Below are positions 16,290 to 25,690 of a stretch of DNA of 56,119 nucleotides, piece after piece. The stretch comes from a virus. The stretch is from IMG/VR virus record IMGVR_UViG_3300036801_000212, positions 64,001 to 120,119 of that record, one strand, 5' to 3'. The translations under genes were made by a program, and so were the position numbers. Under the pieces are notes generated by a model. That model made no database searches. It had not been told where the DNA came from and saw only the letters and a list, made by a program, of their open reading frames with translations. The stretch's first letter is position 1; every line of letters starts with the position of its first letter.

Positions 16290-16505
16290 GTGCCAGTTTC
16301 TAAACAGTACGAAGTCATCCGACCTTTCCGGCGGACGGACCCTAGGACGGGTTTCGACACCCACTTCAAGGTCGGCGACGCATTCACAGGCGCGATCGAC
16401 AAGCCGTATCTGCTGGACCCAGATGGTCCAGACGGCAAAGGCTCCTTAATCGCCGAGAAGTCAGCTCCTCCCGCACCCATTGACTCCAGCGACAAGGAGA
16501 AATAA
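16290..16505 (+). CDS. Hypothetical tail-region protein, 71 aa
   Basis: GTG at 16290 is preceded by AAGAAAGG. The product (MPVSKQYEVIRPFRRTDPRT...) has a short beta region and a Pro/Ser/Asp tail. It sits three bases from the tail tube gene, as do many small actinophage proteins of unknown role at this point. No domain is recognised. Confidence 0.55.
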   Translation: MPVSKQYEVIRPFRRTDPRTGFDTHFKVGDAFTGAIDKPYLLDPDGPDGKGSLIAEKSAPPAPIDSSDKEK

Positions 16506-16508
16506 CTC

Positions 16509-17291
16509 ATGGCCATTGACCTCAATCAGGTGACGGTCGCCTACCCCGGATATAAAGCGCAGTGGGGTCTAGAACAGTACCTGTTCGGCGCGCAGGGTAA
16601 CGACATCGAGCATTCTCGTAAGGCCGATAAGATCGACGGTTCGGGTTTCGGCACTCGTGTGCGGAACTCTCTTCCGGGTATGCAGGAAGGCTCTTTGAAG
16701 ATCAAGGGTCTTGCCGCGATGGACCGGGGGAGTTTGAACTGGCAGATCAACCAGTGGTTCGGTCGGAAATCTCCGGTCAATGCGTGGTATGCGCTGGAAG
16801 GTTTGACGGCACTGTCGCCGATCACCATGCAGCCTTCTTCCATCATTGACGCCTCGATCTCGGCGAAGTTGAAGGACGCGGTCGACTTCAACTTGGAGTT
16901 GGATGCGAGAGGTGCTTACAACGACGGTTTCATTCTGCTTTCCCCGCAGAATCTTCTGACCGGCGCCTCCGGTGTCGGTTCGAGCATGAACGACACTACC
17001 TATTACGGCGGTGCCACCACCACCGGCGGTGTTGGGCAATTGCACGTGTGGGCGTTTGACGGTGGAACTACACCGTCTGTCACCGTGACCATCCAGCATT
17101 CCCCGGATGGGACGACCTGGACGAACCTTATCGCGTTCGCCGCGCAGTCGACTTTGGGTTCGCAGCGGATCACCCTTCCCTCGACGACCACGATTAACCC
17201 GTACATCCAGGCTATTTGGAGCGCCACCGGTTCGCCGACCGACGTGCAGGTTTTGTGTGCTTTCGCCCGTGGTGTGAACCTGGACGTGTAA
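16509..17291 (+). CDS. Major tail tube protein, 260 aa
   Basis: The gene precedes the chaperone pair and the tape measure, which is the tube-protein slot in siphoviruses. The N-terminal two thirds (LNQVTVAYPGYKAQWGLEQY ... ITMQPSSIIDASISAKLKDAV) fit a tube beta-sandwich. Residues about 170-255 (QLHVWAFDGGTTPSVTVTIQ, then SPDGTTWTNLIAF) look like an added Ig-like C-terminal domain exposed on the tail. AAGGAGA precedes the ATG. Confidence 0.82.
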   Translation: MAIDLNQVTVAYPGYKAQWGLEQYLFGAQGNDIEHSRKADKIDGSGFGTRVRNSLPGMQEGSLKIKGLAAMDRGSLNWQINQWFGRKSPVNAWYALEGLTALSPITMQPSSIIDASISAKLKDAVDFNLELDARGAYNDGFILLSPQNLLTGASGVGSSMNDTTYYGGATTTGGVGQLHVWAFDGGTTPSVTVTIQHSPDGTTWTNLIAFAAQSTLGSQRITLPSTTTINPYIQAIWSATGSPTDVQVLCAFARGVNLDV

Positions 17292-17293
17292 CA

Positions 17294-18037
17294 GTGCCGA
17301 TGCTGCCGGATGACCCTAGATGTGTTTTTTCCTCGCAAGTGGAACCGGAGGCTCTTCGGGAAATTCTTAGAGCTCTCGATCCCAAGGAAATCACGGAGCT
17401 GGGGTGTCGGGTCATCAAGCAGCCCGGTGCTTGTGCGCTTTGCGTGGCCAATGACGACTGCAACAAAGTACCAATGCACAACCACTGTTTCCCGGCGGAA
17501 ACGCATGTGATGGCCTCGGGAGTCAAGCGTGCGTATCGACGCTGGTACGAGGGTGAAATGGTCGAGATAGATACGACCAACGGGGATGTCCTGCGTGGCA
17601 CCCCGAATCACCCGATCCTCACCGAAAGGGGATGGGTCGCGCTAGGTGGACTCGACAAAAACGATCACGTTGTCAGCGACCCATCCCACCAGAGCGTCCC
17701 AGGCTCTCAGAATATCCCCATCGGTGAGATTTTTGATTCGGCTGCGGGTCATCGCCACTCGGCAATGGGACAAAGAGCAGAGTTTCACGGCGACGGGTTC
17801 GACGGTGAGATTGTGACCGTGACCAATGACGCCGTAACGCTTGGCAGAAGTCTTGATGGGCTAGCCGGAATGATCAAGCTCGATCAGGTTGTTAAGGTCC
17901 GCCGATTCCCATTCAAGGGTGATGTTTACAACCTTGAAACAGTCAGTGGCTGGTATGTGGCTAACAACATCCTGGTCAAAAACTGCCGCTGTAAGCCGGA
18001 ATTCTTCCTCATGAGGGACTACATCGAAGCGGAGTAG
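17294..18037 (+). CDS. Short Cys-rich virion-region protein carrying a mini-intein
   Basis: GTG at 17294 begins three bases after the tail tube stop. Removal of the intein (residues 65-230) would leave only about 81 residues, whose end reads C-A-L-C...C-N-K-V-P-M-H-N-H joined to CRCKPEFF. This Cys/His pattern recalls the C-terminal tail of MuF-type minor head proteins, though the location between tube and chaperone genes is unusual for one. Role unknown; the host protein is about half the size of its intein. The next gene starts three bases downstream. Confidence 0.7.
   Translation: MPMLPDDPRCVFSSQVEPEALREILRALDPKEITELGCRVIKQPGACALCVANDDCNKVPMHNHCFPAETHVMASGVKRAYRRWYEGEMVEIDTTNGDVLRGTPNHPILTERGWVALGGLDKNDHVVSDPSHQSVPGSQNIPIGEIFDSAAGHRHSAMGQRAEFHGDGFDGEIVTVTNDAVTLGRSLDGLAGMIKLDQVVKVRRFPFKGDVYNLETVSGWYVANNILVKNCRCKPEFFLMRDYIEAE
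17486..17983 (+). mobile_element. Mini-intein in the Cys-rich protein
   Basis: The insertion of 166 residues begins CFPAETHVMASG (block A), has block B with GTPNHPIL, and ends VYNLETVSGWYVANNILVKN before Cys+1. There is no endonuclease domain. The residue before the terminal Asn is Lys, where most inteins have His, so Asn cyclisation may be slow, or conditional. It is only distantly similar to the terminase intein in the same genome. Confidence 0.88.
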
Positions 18038-18039
18038 GC

Positions 18040-18513
18040 GTGACTCGCAGAAAACGTCTAGTCCCTAAGCCTATTCCTAGGAGCACCACCTCTATGTCCG
18101 ACGCCGAAGAGATCGACTTCGAAATTGTCACCAACGTTCGCATGCTTGCGCCTCCCCCCGCATTGCGGCATGAACCTATCACCTTGAAGGACTGGAAGAC
18201 GACGTCCGGCAAGAAGGCTCGATTCTTGGTGTGGGAATTGACCGCCGCTGATCACGCTGACTGGATTGAGTCGGGTCGGGTTTACACCAAGGATGGTGTG
18301 TTCAAACGGTTCGACAACAAAGACAACGACATTCGCTTCCTGGCGTATGTTTTGCGCGATCCTCACGGGAACCGGTTGTGGCACACGGTGGAGACCGCGA
18401 AGGCTGTTTTGGGGAGTATCGGCCGAAGCGACATTGAGGCACTGCTTGAGTTGGCGAACAAAGTGAATTCGGCGAAGGATGGTGCTACGGAGGGAAACTC
18501 CGAGGAAATCTAG
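18040..18513 (+). CDS. Tail assembly chaperone G, 157 aa
   Basis: The gene precedes the tape measure and has a slippery site close to its end, the hallmark of the G and G-T chaperone pair in siphoviruses. The protein starts with a basic segment (MTRRKRLVPKPIP), then a beta/alpha core (WKTTSGKKARFLVWELTAAD) and ends with a charged helix (ALLELANKVNSAKDG). GTG start three bases after the previous stop. Confidence 0.8.
   Translation: MTRRKRLVPKPIPRSTTSMSDAEEIDFEIVTNVRMLAPPPALRHEPITLKDWKTTSGKKARFLVWELTAADHADWIESGRVYTKDGVFKRFDNKDNDIRFLAYVLRDPHGNRLWHTVETAKAVLGSIGRSDIEALLELANKVNSAKDGATEGNSEEI
18492..18498 (+). promoter_or_regulatory. -1 programmed frameshift site, GGGAAAC
   Basis: The bases read G-GGA-AAC in the frame of gene G, an exact X-XXY-YYZ heptamer five codons before its stop. 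Slipping back one base enters the open frame of the T part, which has no good start of its own near this point. The arrangement matches the lambda G/G-T site (GGGAAAG). Confidence 0.85.
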
Positions 18514-18821
18514 AGCGCCTGATTGCTCTAGATTTCGCCTTCGAGTGGGGTTTCCCTTCTGCCGACATGCTGTTGCAGTCCATTCCCGGTCCGGTGTGGA
18601 AGGAGTGGGTTGAGTGGGTGAAGATTCGCGGTCCTATAGGTCCCGCACGTCAAGACCAATATGTAGCCTTCTTGGCGATGCAGATCGCTTTGACGAATCC
18701 GCATCGGAAGGATATTAAGTTTAGTGATTTCGTTTCCCCGTGGTTGAGGCCCGATGAAGTCGACCCTCTGCTATTTGTGAGGCCGTGGATCGATACCCGG
18801 GGAACCGGAGAAGAAGACTGA
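18498..18821 (+). CDS. T domain of chaperone G-T, made by -1 frameshift
   Basis: After slippage the frame reads L-R-G-N-L-E-R-L-I-A-L-D-F-A-F-E-W-G-F and stays open to 18821, giving a fused protein of about 260 residues. The T part is acidic and Trp-rich (WKEWVEWVKIRG, VRPWIDTRGTGEED) and ends 9 bases before the tape measure start. T domains bridge tape measure and tube protein during tail assembly. An ATG at 18567 could in principle start a separate product but lacks a good ribosome-binding site. Confidence 0.78.
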   Translation, partial: LRGNLERLIALDFAFEWGFPSADMLLQSIPGPVWKEWVEWVKIRGPIGPARQDQYVAFLAMQIALTNPHRKDIKFSDFVSPWLRPDEVDPLLFVRPWIDTRGTGEED

Positions 18822-18830
18822 GGTTGTCCT

Positions 18831-21800
18831 GTGCCGAACTTTAACGTTAACTTCATCGGTGACTGTTCCCAGCTGACTAACACGATCGACACCGCCAAGT
18901 CCGCTATGCGGTCGCTGGACGGTACGCAGGCTCGGCTGGGAATTTCGGCGCCGGGTGCGCAGCAGGCTATCAACCAGGTTGGCGATTTGGGCGCTGCGGC
19001 TAGAGAGCTGGATGGCACCGGCGTCACCCTCGGAGTGAATGCTGGCCAAGTCACTGCCGCGGCGGGGAGGGTTCGTGCGCTCAGCAACGAGATCGACGGT
19101 CTATCGGGGAAGGTCTCCGCTGGTCTAGGCAGCCTCAATCTTGACGTGGATTCCAGTTCGGTCGGCAGGTTGGCCGGTGAGCTACGTGGAGTTAGCGCTC
19201 GGCTCGGCGACCTGTCGGGTGGTTCGGGTGTTCTCGGCCGGCTCGACCGGGATGCCAGCGAAGCGTCGAAGTCGGTCGGTGCGCTCAACGAGAGCGGCGC
19301 GAAGCTAAATGCGACGCTCGCTAACACCGGGGCTTCAGCGGCTGAATCGATGGACAAGATCGGTGCGTCGGCCGAGGGAAACATGGGCGCATTACGTGCC
19401 AGTGCCGATGAGGGGACGGGCGCGCTCGGCCGTTTCGGTGCCGCGCATGAAGCGGCCGCGGGTGCGGCGCAGCGTCAGTCAGCGTCGGTCGGGTTGTTGT
19501 CGCGCGACATGTCGGATTTCGAGCAGGAGTTTTCGGCCCGTGCCGGCAACGTTGGGAAATCGGCGCAGCGGATGAGCGAGAAGATCGCGGGTGCTCGGCG
19601 GGTGGCGACGTTCGGTGCCCCCCTCAGCGACGAGCAGCTGCTGAGTGGGACCGGCGTCCCCGGTACGGGTGGCGGCCCTCCGCGTAGGCCGCGGGGTCCG
19701 GGCGGCGGTGGTGGTGGTGGTGGTGGCGGCGGTGGCCATCATGCCAGGGTGCCGGGCGGCGGGGAGTCCGGTGGCGCCGGTGACGTGTTGGACACCGTTG
19801 GAGAGCTGGCCGCCCCGGCGATGATGGGCGCGATGGTCGGCGGTCTGGCGATGGCCGCGACTGCCGCAGTCGGCTTGGGTTCCGTCTACGAAACCATGAA
19901 GCAAATGCCGGTTGCGATGTCCGAAGCGACGATGGCACTCGGACAGTTCAACCACGGTCTGGAACAGACGGTCGGCATGGCGGACGTTTTCGGTAACGCC
20001 GGCGAAATTGAGATGAAGGCGGCTGACCAGCTAAAGGGATTAGGTTCGAAGCTGAACGACTTCGGGGCTGAGGTCGGTAACGTCGGCTTGCAGAACATGA
20101 ATGCCGCACTCAAGGACGCGAACGATTTCGTCTCACAACTCACCCCGGCGTTGGACAGACTTGAACCGGCCATCACCCCGGCTATGAATGGTTTGACCGC
20201 TCTCGGCGATGCCGTTGTGCAGGGTGTTTCCAGTCCGGGCGCGGTTCAAGCTATTACCGCTTTAGGTAACACCCTTTCCGACCCGAAGGTTGAGCAGGGT
20301 ATCGCCGGTCTGGTCTCGGGCGTTGTTACTTCCGGTGGCGTTCTCGGCACTGTCATGGCGAATGTGGCGGGTGCGATCGGTGGGAGTGTCAACGATAGCC
20401 CAGCGATGCAGTCGGCTTTAGACGGTGCCCTCTATGGGGCGATGACGGGCAAAGGAACCCTCGGCAAGCTGAGCAGCGCGGGTATCGGCGGAATCCTGAT
20501 GGGTGCCGGGGCGTATGACCAGAGTCAAGGCATCGACCCCACCGAGGGGTTCATTAGTGGTGGGTTGGGCGCGCTCGGTGGAGGCGCATTGGGAAGGTCT
20601 CTCGGCGCCCGGGCTGGGCTCGGCGAGGAGGGTGCGGCGAGGAGCGGCAAGCTCGGCGGGATAGCGGGTGCACTCGCTGGTGAGGGCGTTGCTTACGGCG
20701 CGCAGAAGCTCGATAAAGCGACCGGTACGGACACCTACGGCAACATGCTGCAGGGTGCTTGGGATGCCGCCGCGACTACGTTCGCGGTCACCAAAAGCCC
20801 GCTTGCCACCGGGGTGGCCGCCGCCGCTGGTGCCCTCGCCGGTCTGCCATCTAAGGACAAGAACGTTTTGGGTGCGATGGGTGATTTCGGCGTGGACGTC
20901 CTGCAGTCTCCGGGTAAGTGGGCTGAGCACCAGCCGACCAATCTCGATAAGTCCGGGAAAGATTTGCAGCAGGCACTGGCGAACGCGACACCTCCGTCGG
21001 GTCCTCTCGGCGGGATGTTCGGCCCACAATCCGGTACGCCCGGCGGTAGCGGTCCTGGTGGCGCGCAACTGCCGATCCCGGGCATGGACAAAACCCTACT
21101 GTCGCCAGGCACCGGTGCGGCGAGCAATACCCAGATCACACCTAAGGGAATTTATTCAGGTTCGCGGGATGCCAATGGCAACTTGACATACAAGAACACC
21201 GGCACGGACGGTAGCAGCGGCGCCTACACCTCGACCCCGGGTGGTCCGAGCCAGTACGACTACACGGGTCCGACCGCGAGTGGTGGATGGCAGCATCAGA
21301 TCGTCACGGAAACCCCTGACGCGCACCAGTTCATTCAGACTGAGGGTACCGACCAGTTCGGCAATGCTTTGCCGTCGAGTAATGTTTCCGCGACACCGGG
21401 TGACCCGGGCTATTTCGGTGGCGGTGCTGGTCCGGGCCAATCGGTGGGTTCGATTTCTCCGAAGCACCTAGCGCAGCTGTACGGCGCCTCCGATCCGTCA
21501 GGTAGGTCAGGGGCGGCTTTTCCAGCATTCCCGGGTGTTAACGACCACCAGCTTCCACCCGCAAATGAACTGGGGCGAATAGCGGCACGCCGGGCAGCGG
21601 CACAACACGCTGGCGCGGCACCTCAGGGCGCCCCGACGGCGAAAGACGGGGGCGCTCATGCGGTGCACGCCGGTTTCGGGATGGGCGCACATGAGGTACC
21701 GGCTGACGTGCTGCAAAAGCTGAACGAGGGTCTCGCCACAGCGAACAAGCAGGGAGGGCTGAGCCAGCAGGGCGGCGCCGTGCAGTCGGGGCCTATGGTG

Positions 21801-23549
21801 CAGAGCGGCACCGCGGGGAGGGAGCTGCAGGCCCAGGGTGGTACCCCGGTCGACAAGTCGGCGGGTGGCGGCCATGGAGGCGCCCCCGCCCCCCATGCAC
21901 CGGGGCAGGCTGGGGGGCAAGGGCCGGGGCAGGTGGCGACAGGTCTTATGTCCGCACCTCCACCGATCATGCTTCCCGCCACTGCCGGGATAGCGCAGGC
22001 ACGCCAAGCGGCGGCGTTCGCGGCGTCGAAGTATGGCGCCCCGGCCCCTGATACCACGCCGTCACTTGAAACTCATGCCTTCGACACCAGCATCGCCTAC
22101 CACGGCATGGCGGACGCCAAAACAGGTGTGCATACTTTCGACACGAAAACGGGAATCGAGTACACCGACCCTCATCTCGGGCCGCCCAGGCCGCTGTCCT
22201 GGCACGAGTTGAACGATCCGATTGGGCCGAAAGCGACTTCGGTGTCCCCGGCCGCGGGGCCGGGTGTGGCGAGTTCGGGGGATTTCGGTATGAAAGGTTT
22301 CGCGTCGCTGCAGTCCGCTGTTGCCGCCGCGCAAGCCCACCCGACCCCGACAGGGCCTCCGGGGCTAGCCCAAGTCAGTCCGGGTCTGCAGTCGGGGTTG
22401 GGCCAAAAATCGGGCCTGGCGGGCATCGGGCTCGGAACTATGGGCCATCCGGGTTCCGCGCTGGGCAATCTAGGGCCGACGATGGGCAGGATCACCCAGG
22501 CCATGACCGCCTATACGAGCGCCGCGAAAACGGCGACAAGTACAAACCAGTCGTTGGCGCCGTCGCTTCACAGTGTCAACCAAAACGCGCAGAGCCAACA
22601 ACAGAGCCAGCACCAGCAGACACCACAACAGGTGGTGCAGTCGCACAACGCGTTGGCACAGTCGGCAGCGTCGGTCGCTACCGGCGCTGCCGCCGCATCG
22701 ACTGGGATGGCGGGGCTGGGGAGCAGCTTGCAAAACGCGATGCATTCCGCCCTCGGGTTACAGAAGTCCGCCCCCCACGCGATTGCGTCTACTGCCCATG
22801 CGGCCGCCGGTGCGTCCGCCGCGATGACTGGTTTGTCGGGTGTGGCGGCGGCGGCGGGTGCCAGTGCGTCCTCCGCAATGGCCGGGGGCATTGCGTCCGG
22901 GGCCGGGCACGCTTCCGCGGCCGGAGCCGGAACGGCCAGCGCGGCGGGGCACGGCGCGGCCGGCGCGGCGGGTACACATTCCCCGTCCACGGTGTTCATG
23001 CAGATCGGCATGTGGATGGGGGAAGGTCTCGAAATCGGCTTGCGGGATAGCACCCCGCAAGCCGCCGCCGCGGCCGGGGCAATGGCTCAAACCGCGGTCG
23101 CCGCGGCTACCAACAGCGCCGCTCAAACCACCCTCAACAGCACACTCGCTGGTGGATTCGGTGCCGGTCTGATCTCTGCATCCAACGGTGTCACCCCCAT
23201 CGCTCAAGATTACGGGCTAATGTTGGGTTATTCGTGGGCCGAGAATGTGGTAACCGGGGCGCAGAATGTGTTGCAGTCGAGTCAGTTCCAGGCGTTGACG
23301 GTGCCGAAGTTCGAATCGGCACTAGCGCAAGCGACAGAGGGTGCGTTGGGATTGCTACCTCCGGCCGGTAGTGGCGCTGAGTACTACACCACCACTTCTG
23401 GTTCGGCTGGGATGGTGTCGATGACACCGACGGTGAATGCCACGATCATGGTGAGCGTGGACGGCACACCTTTGCAGGTGATTGCACAGCAAGTGGTGAA
23501 TGCGTCGATGATCAGCTTGGCTTCGTCGATCGACAACCAACGCGGGTAA
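18831..23549 (+). CDS. Tape measure protein, 1572 aa
   Basis: By far the longest gene, directly after the chaperones, which fixes the role: it sets tail length and is ejected into the cell. The first 280 residues are helical coiled-coil-like repeats. A glycine run near residue 290 is followed by a hydrophobic stretch (MMGAMVGGLAMAATAAVGLG, about residues 327-350) that could form a membrane channel. The middle and end are extremely rich in Gly, Ala, Ser, Pro and His with short Q runs, so they are probably flexible. GTG start. Confidence 0.93.
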   Translation: MPNFNVNFIGDCSQLTNTIDTAKSAMRSLDGTQARLGISAPGAQQAINQVGDLGAAARELDGTGVTLGVNAGQVTAAAGRVRALSNEIDGLSGKVSAGLGSLNLDVDSSSVGRLAGELRGVSARLGDLSGGSGVLGRLDRDASEASKSVGALNESGAKLNATLANTGASAAESMDKIGASAEGNMGALRASADEGTGALGRFGAAHEAAAGAAQRQSASVGLLSRDMSDFEQEFSARAGNVGKSAQRMSEKIAGARRVATFGAPLSDEQLLSGTGVPGTGGGPPRRPRGPGGGGGGGGGGGGHHARVPGGGESGGAGDVLDTVGELAAPAMMGAMVGGLAMAATAAVGLGSVYETMKQMPVAMSEATMALGQFNHGLEQTVGMADVFGNAGEIEMKAADQLKGLGSKLNDFGAEVGNVGLQNMNAALKDANDFVSQLTPALDRLEPAITPAMNGLTALGDAVVQGVSSPGAVQAITALGNTLSDPKVEQGIAGLVSGVVTSGGVLGTVMANVAGAIGGSVNDSPAMQSALDGALYGAMTGKGTLGKLSSAGIGGILMGAGAYDQSQGIDPTEGFISGGLGALGGGALGRSLGARAGLGEEGAARSGKLGGIAGALAGEGVAYGAQKLDKATGTDTYGNMLQGAWDAAATTFAVTKSPLATGVAAAAGALAGLPSKDKNVLGAMGDFGVDVLQSPGKWAEHQPTNLDKSGKDLQQALANATPPSGPLGGMFGPQSGTPGGSGPGGAQLPIPGMDKTLLSPGTGAASNTQITPKGIYSGSRDANGNLTYKNTGTDGSSGAYTSTPGGPSQYDYTGPTASGGWQHQIVTETPDAHQFIQTEGTDQFGNALPSSNVSATPGDPGYFGGGAGPGQSVGSISPKHLAQLYGASDPSGRSGAAFPAFPGVNDHQLPPANELGRIAARRAAAQHAGAAPQGAPTAKDGGAHAVHAGFGMGAHEVPADVLQKLNEGLATANKQGGLSQQGGAVQSGPMVQSGTAGRELQAQGGTPVDKSAGGGHGGAPAPHAPGQAGGQGPGQVATGLMSAPPPIMLPATAGIAQARQAAAFAASKYGAPAPDTTPSLETHAFDTSIAYHGMADAKTGVHTFDTKTGIEYTDPHLGPPRPLSWHELNDPIGPKATSVSPAAGPGVASSGDFGMKGFASLQSAVAAAQAHPTPTGPPGLAQVSPGLQSGLGQKSGLAGIGLGTMGHPGSALGNLGPTMGRITQAMTAYTSAAKTATSTNQSLAPSLHSVNQNAQSQQQSQHQQTPQQVVQSHNALAQSAASVATGAAAASTGMAGLGSSLQNAMHSALGLQKSAPHAIASTAHAAAGASAAMTGLSGVAAAAGASASSAMAGGIASGAGHASAAGAGTASAAGHGAAGAAGTHSPSTVFMQIGMWMGEGLEIGLRDSTPQAAAAAGAMAQTAVAAATNSAAQTTLNSTLAGGFGAGLISASNGVTPIAQDYGLMLGYSWAENVVTGAQNVLQSSQFQALTVPKFESALAQATEGALGLLPPAGSGAEYYTTTSGSAGMVSMTPTVNATIMVSVDGTPLQVIAQQVVNASMISLASSIDNQRG

Positions 23550-23550
23550 T

Positions 23551-23580
23551 AGATAGCCGTCTCGAAAGGGGCGGCTATCT
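23551..23580 (+). terminator. Terminator-like hairpin after the tape measure
   Basis: AGATAGCCG pairs with CGGCTATCT around a 12-base loop and is followed by a C/T-rich tract (CTCTTCTTCTTCTT). Confidence 0.7.
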
Positions 23581-23608
23581 CTCTTCTTCTTCTTAAATAG
23601 GTGGTCTT

Positions 23609-25270
23609 GTGACGTCTCCGTTGACCATTGTCACCTATCAACCGACTTCGAGTCCGCAATTGGGTTCGTGGTCGGTTGTTGGCGCCGCGACAGGGTGGCA
23701 GGCTGTTTCCAGCGGCGGCAACACAGAATATGTAGAACTCGCTTCGGGGATTTGTAGACTTGCATCTCAAGTCATCCAGTTCGGTTTCCAAACACCTTCA
23801 CTCCCATCTGGGGCGCAAATCTATTCGGTAGGTATCGAACGCACGGTACAGGCAGCGCCTACTGGTTCCCAGGTCACCTGCTTCCATTGGTTTGAATGTT
23901 TGAGCGGGACAGTCATTGTCTCCGGCCAATCCCCTAAACCGGCGACGACGTTCTTTTCGTCCCCGCTTCCCACTAATACAGTGGCGAATCAGTGGATCAC
24001 CGAGACTGTCTATACGTCTACTACAGCACCGGATGGGACCGCGTGGAATCCGGCGACGAATCTGTTGTCGGGGAACTTCGCCTACGAGATGGGCCGAGGT
24101 GATCTATCCAGTGTTCCGATTCTGGTTTCTAATGTTTCTCTGGTAATCACATATCAGTCCGAGTCGGGCGTAGCTGTGACCGGTCCGACTGGGACGGTAT
24201 CGACAACTCAGCCGACGATCACATGGACATATTCTAACGCGAATTCCCAGCCACAGCAGGGATATCAGGTCGCGGTTTATACCTACGCGCAGACCACGGC
24301 GCTGGGCTTCGTTCCATTCGAGACGACACCTATCGATGGGACCAATGGTTTCATATTAGGTGAAGACCAGCAGTGGACGATGAACATCGACATCGCTAAC
24401 GGCCAGTACGCCGCCTACGTCCAGGCGGAGTCCCAGTGGGCCGGTCCGGGAAGTTTCTTGTCGGCTATCGGATCGACCACGTGGACTCGTTCAGCATCCT
24501 CGCCACCTTCGGATGCGGTGTTCTCTTCGGCAACGTTCGATGCGGAAAACAATAGGGTGGCATTGACGTTTTCTCCGGGTAGTTCTTCCCCGGCCACGTT
24601 GGCGTTCACAGTTTATGCCAGCCGTGACGGCGGGCAATCCTATCTTCCTATTCCAAGCTTGTCTTACGTCCCGGCGCAAGGTATGAGTGCGATCACCAAG
24701 TATGACTACGTCGCGCCGCTGAACACGCTCTCGGAGTATTTCGTGCTGGCATACGGCGGGTCACCGTTCGAGGCGGCAGCTGGAGCTTCGGGAGTTCTGT
24801 CGGTTACCCCGACAGGTGATCAACCGTGGCTGAAGGACCCGTTGAATCCGATTCTGAATACGATTCTGCCGATCGCCGCTCCGAAACAGAGCGAAGACGG
24901 AATCAAGATCACGAAGAGAAGGATGCAGGGGACCTTTCAACTGCTGGGTGGTCAAGGCTCCCAAGTTCTGCCTTTTATTGTCTCCGGGCCGACCTATGGG
25001 GATGAGTACGAGTTTGAGCTCATATTCATTCAGGGTGATCCGAACTATCCAATGACGCTGTGGGCGCCGGTGGATGAACTCGATCGCTCCGGAAATACTT
25101 TGTTGCTGCAACTGCCGGACGGCACACAGCTTTGGGTGGTCACCGGTCCGGGTGCGACAAGTCAAGACACCACGGAAAAGTACAACGCGGTCCCCGGAGC
25201 TCCATCTGTCACAGCGTGGCGACGTCGCAAACTCACGATGACACAAGTGGATCAGCCACCGTGGTTTTAG
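23609..25270 (+). CDS. Minor tail protein (distal tail type), 553 aa
   Basis: First gene after the tape measure, where the distal tail protein usually lies. The protein is nearly all beta, with FN3-like strands in the middle (PTITWTYSNANSQPQQGYQV..., NNRVALTFSPGSSSPATLAF). A C-terminal region (QLLGGQGSQVLPFIVSGPTY ... FELIFIQGDPNYPMTLWAP) resembles the ring domain of actinophage minor tail proteins. A TAGGTGG site precedes the GTG start. Confidence 0.72.
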   Translation: MTSPLTIVTYQPTSSPQLGSWSVVGAATGWQAVSSGGNTEYVELASGICRLASQVIQFGFQTPSLPSGAQIYSVGIERTVQAAPTGSQVTCFHWFECLSGTVIVSGQSPKPATTFFSSPLPTNTVANQWITETVYTSTTAPDGTAWNPATNLLSGNFAYEMGRGDLSSVPILVSNVSLVITYQSESGVAVTGPTGTVSTTQPTITWTYSNANSQPQQGYQVAVYTYAQTTALGFVPFETTPIDGTNGFILGEDQQWTMNIDIANGQYAAYVQAESQWAGPGSFLSAIGSTTWTRSASSPPSDAVFSSATFDAENNRVALTFSPGSSSPATLAFTVYASRDGGQSYLPIPSLSYVPAQGMSAITKYDYVAPLNTLSEYFVLAYGGSPFEAAAGASGVLSVTPTGDQPWLKDPLNPILNTILPIAAPKQSEDGIKITKRRMQGTFQLLGGQGSQVLPFIVSGPTYGDEYEFELIFIQGDPNYPMTLWAPVDELDRSGNTLLLQLPDGTQLWVVTGPGATSQDTTEKYNAVPGAPSVTAWRRRKLTMTQVDQPPWF

Positions 25271-25288
25271 TCCCTTTGGGGGGTGCTA

Positions 25289-25675
25289 ATGCAGGGATTC
25301 TCTGACGCTTTCGCTGAAACCGTCCAAAACCCCCACACCGCCGTTGTATTGGTGCAGGCAATCCAGAACGGAAAAGTGGTCGCCACGCTCGAGGTGGTCG
25401 CCGGGTCGATAAACGCCGACCGGACCGCGGCGCAACTGCGAACAATGCAATTCGAAATCATCGACCGCGATGGCACTCTCACCCCCACTGGGATGTCTTC
25501 TCTCCTGGCGCCTTTCGGGACACGGGTCCAACTGTATCGGGGGGTTCGAATCAAAAACGTGGAGACATTGAGCGCGGTCTATGACGCGGCGAATCCGTGG
25601 ACGCCACAAACCTCGGTTGGGGATATGAACGGCGTGAAGATCGACAGCGATGGCGCCCTCGCGCTCGGACCGTAG
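25289..25675 (+). CDS. N-terminal module of a tail hub protein (DUF5047-like), 128 aa
   Basis: The sequence GFSDAFAETVQNPHTAVVLV ... SINADRTAAQLRTMQFEIID ... SSLLAPFGTRVQLYRGVR follows the start of DUF5047-type actinophage minor tail proteins, which normally continue for several hundred residues. Here the gene stops after NGVKIDSDGALALGP. A protein with the later parts of such a hub is encoded 1.8 kb downstream (27467-29089), separated by three other genes. ATG at 25289 with GGGGGG upstream. Confidence 0.65.
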   Translation: MQGFSDAFAETVQNPHTAVVLVQAIQNGKVVATLEVVAGSINADRTAAQLRTMQFEIIDRDGTLTPTGMSSLLAPFGTRVQLYRGVRIKNVETLSAVYDAANPWTPQTSVGDMNGVKIDSDGALALGP

Positions 25676-25690
25676 TTTTGGAGTTGATGA

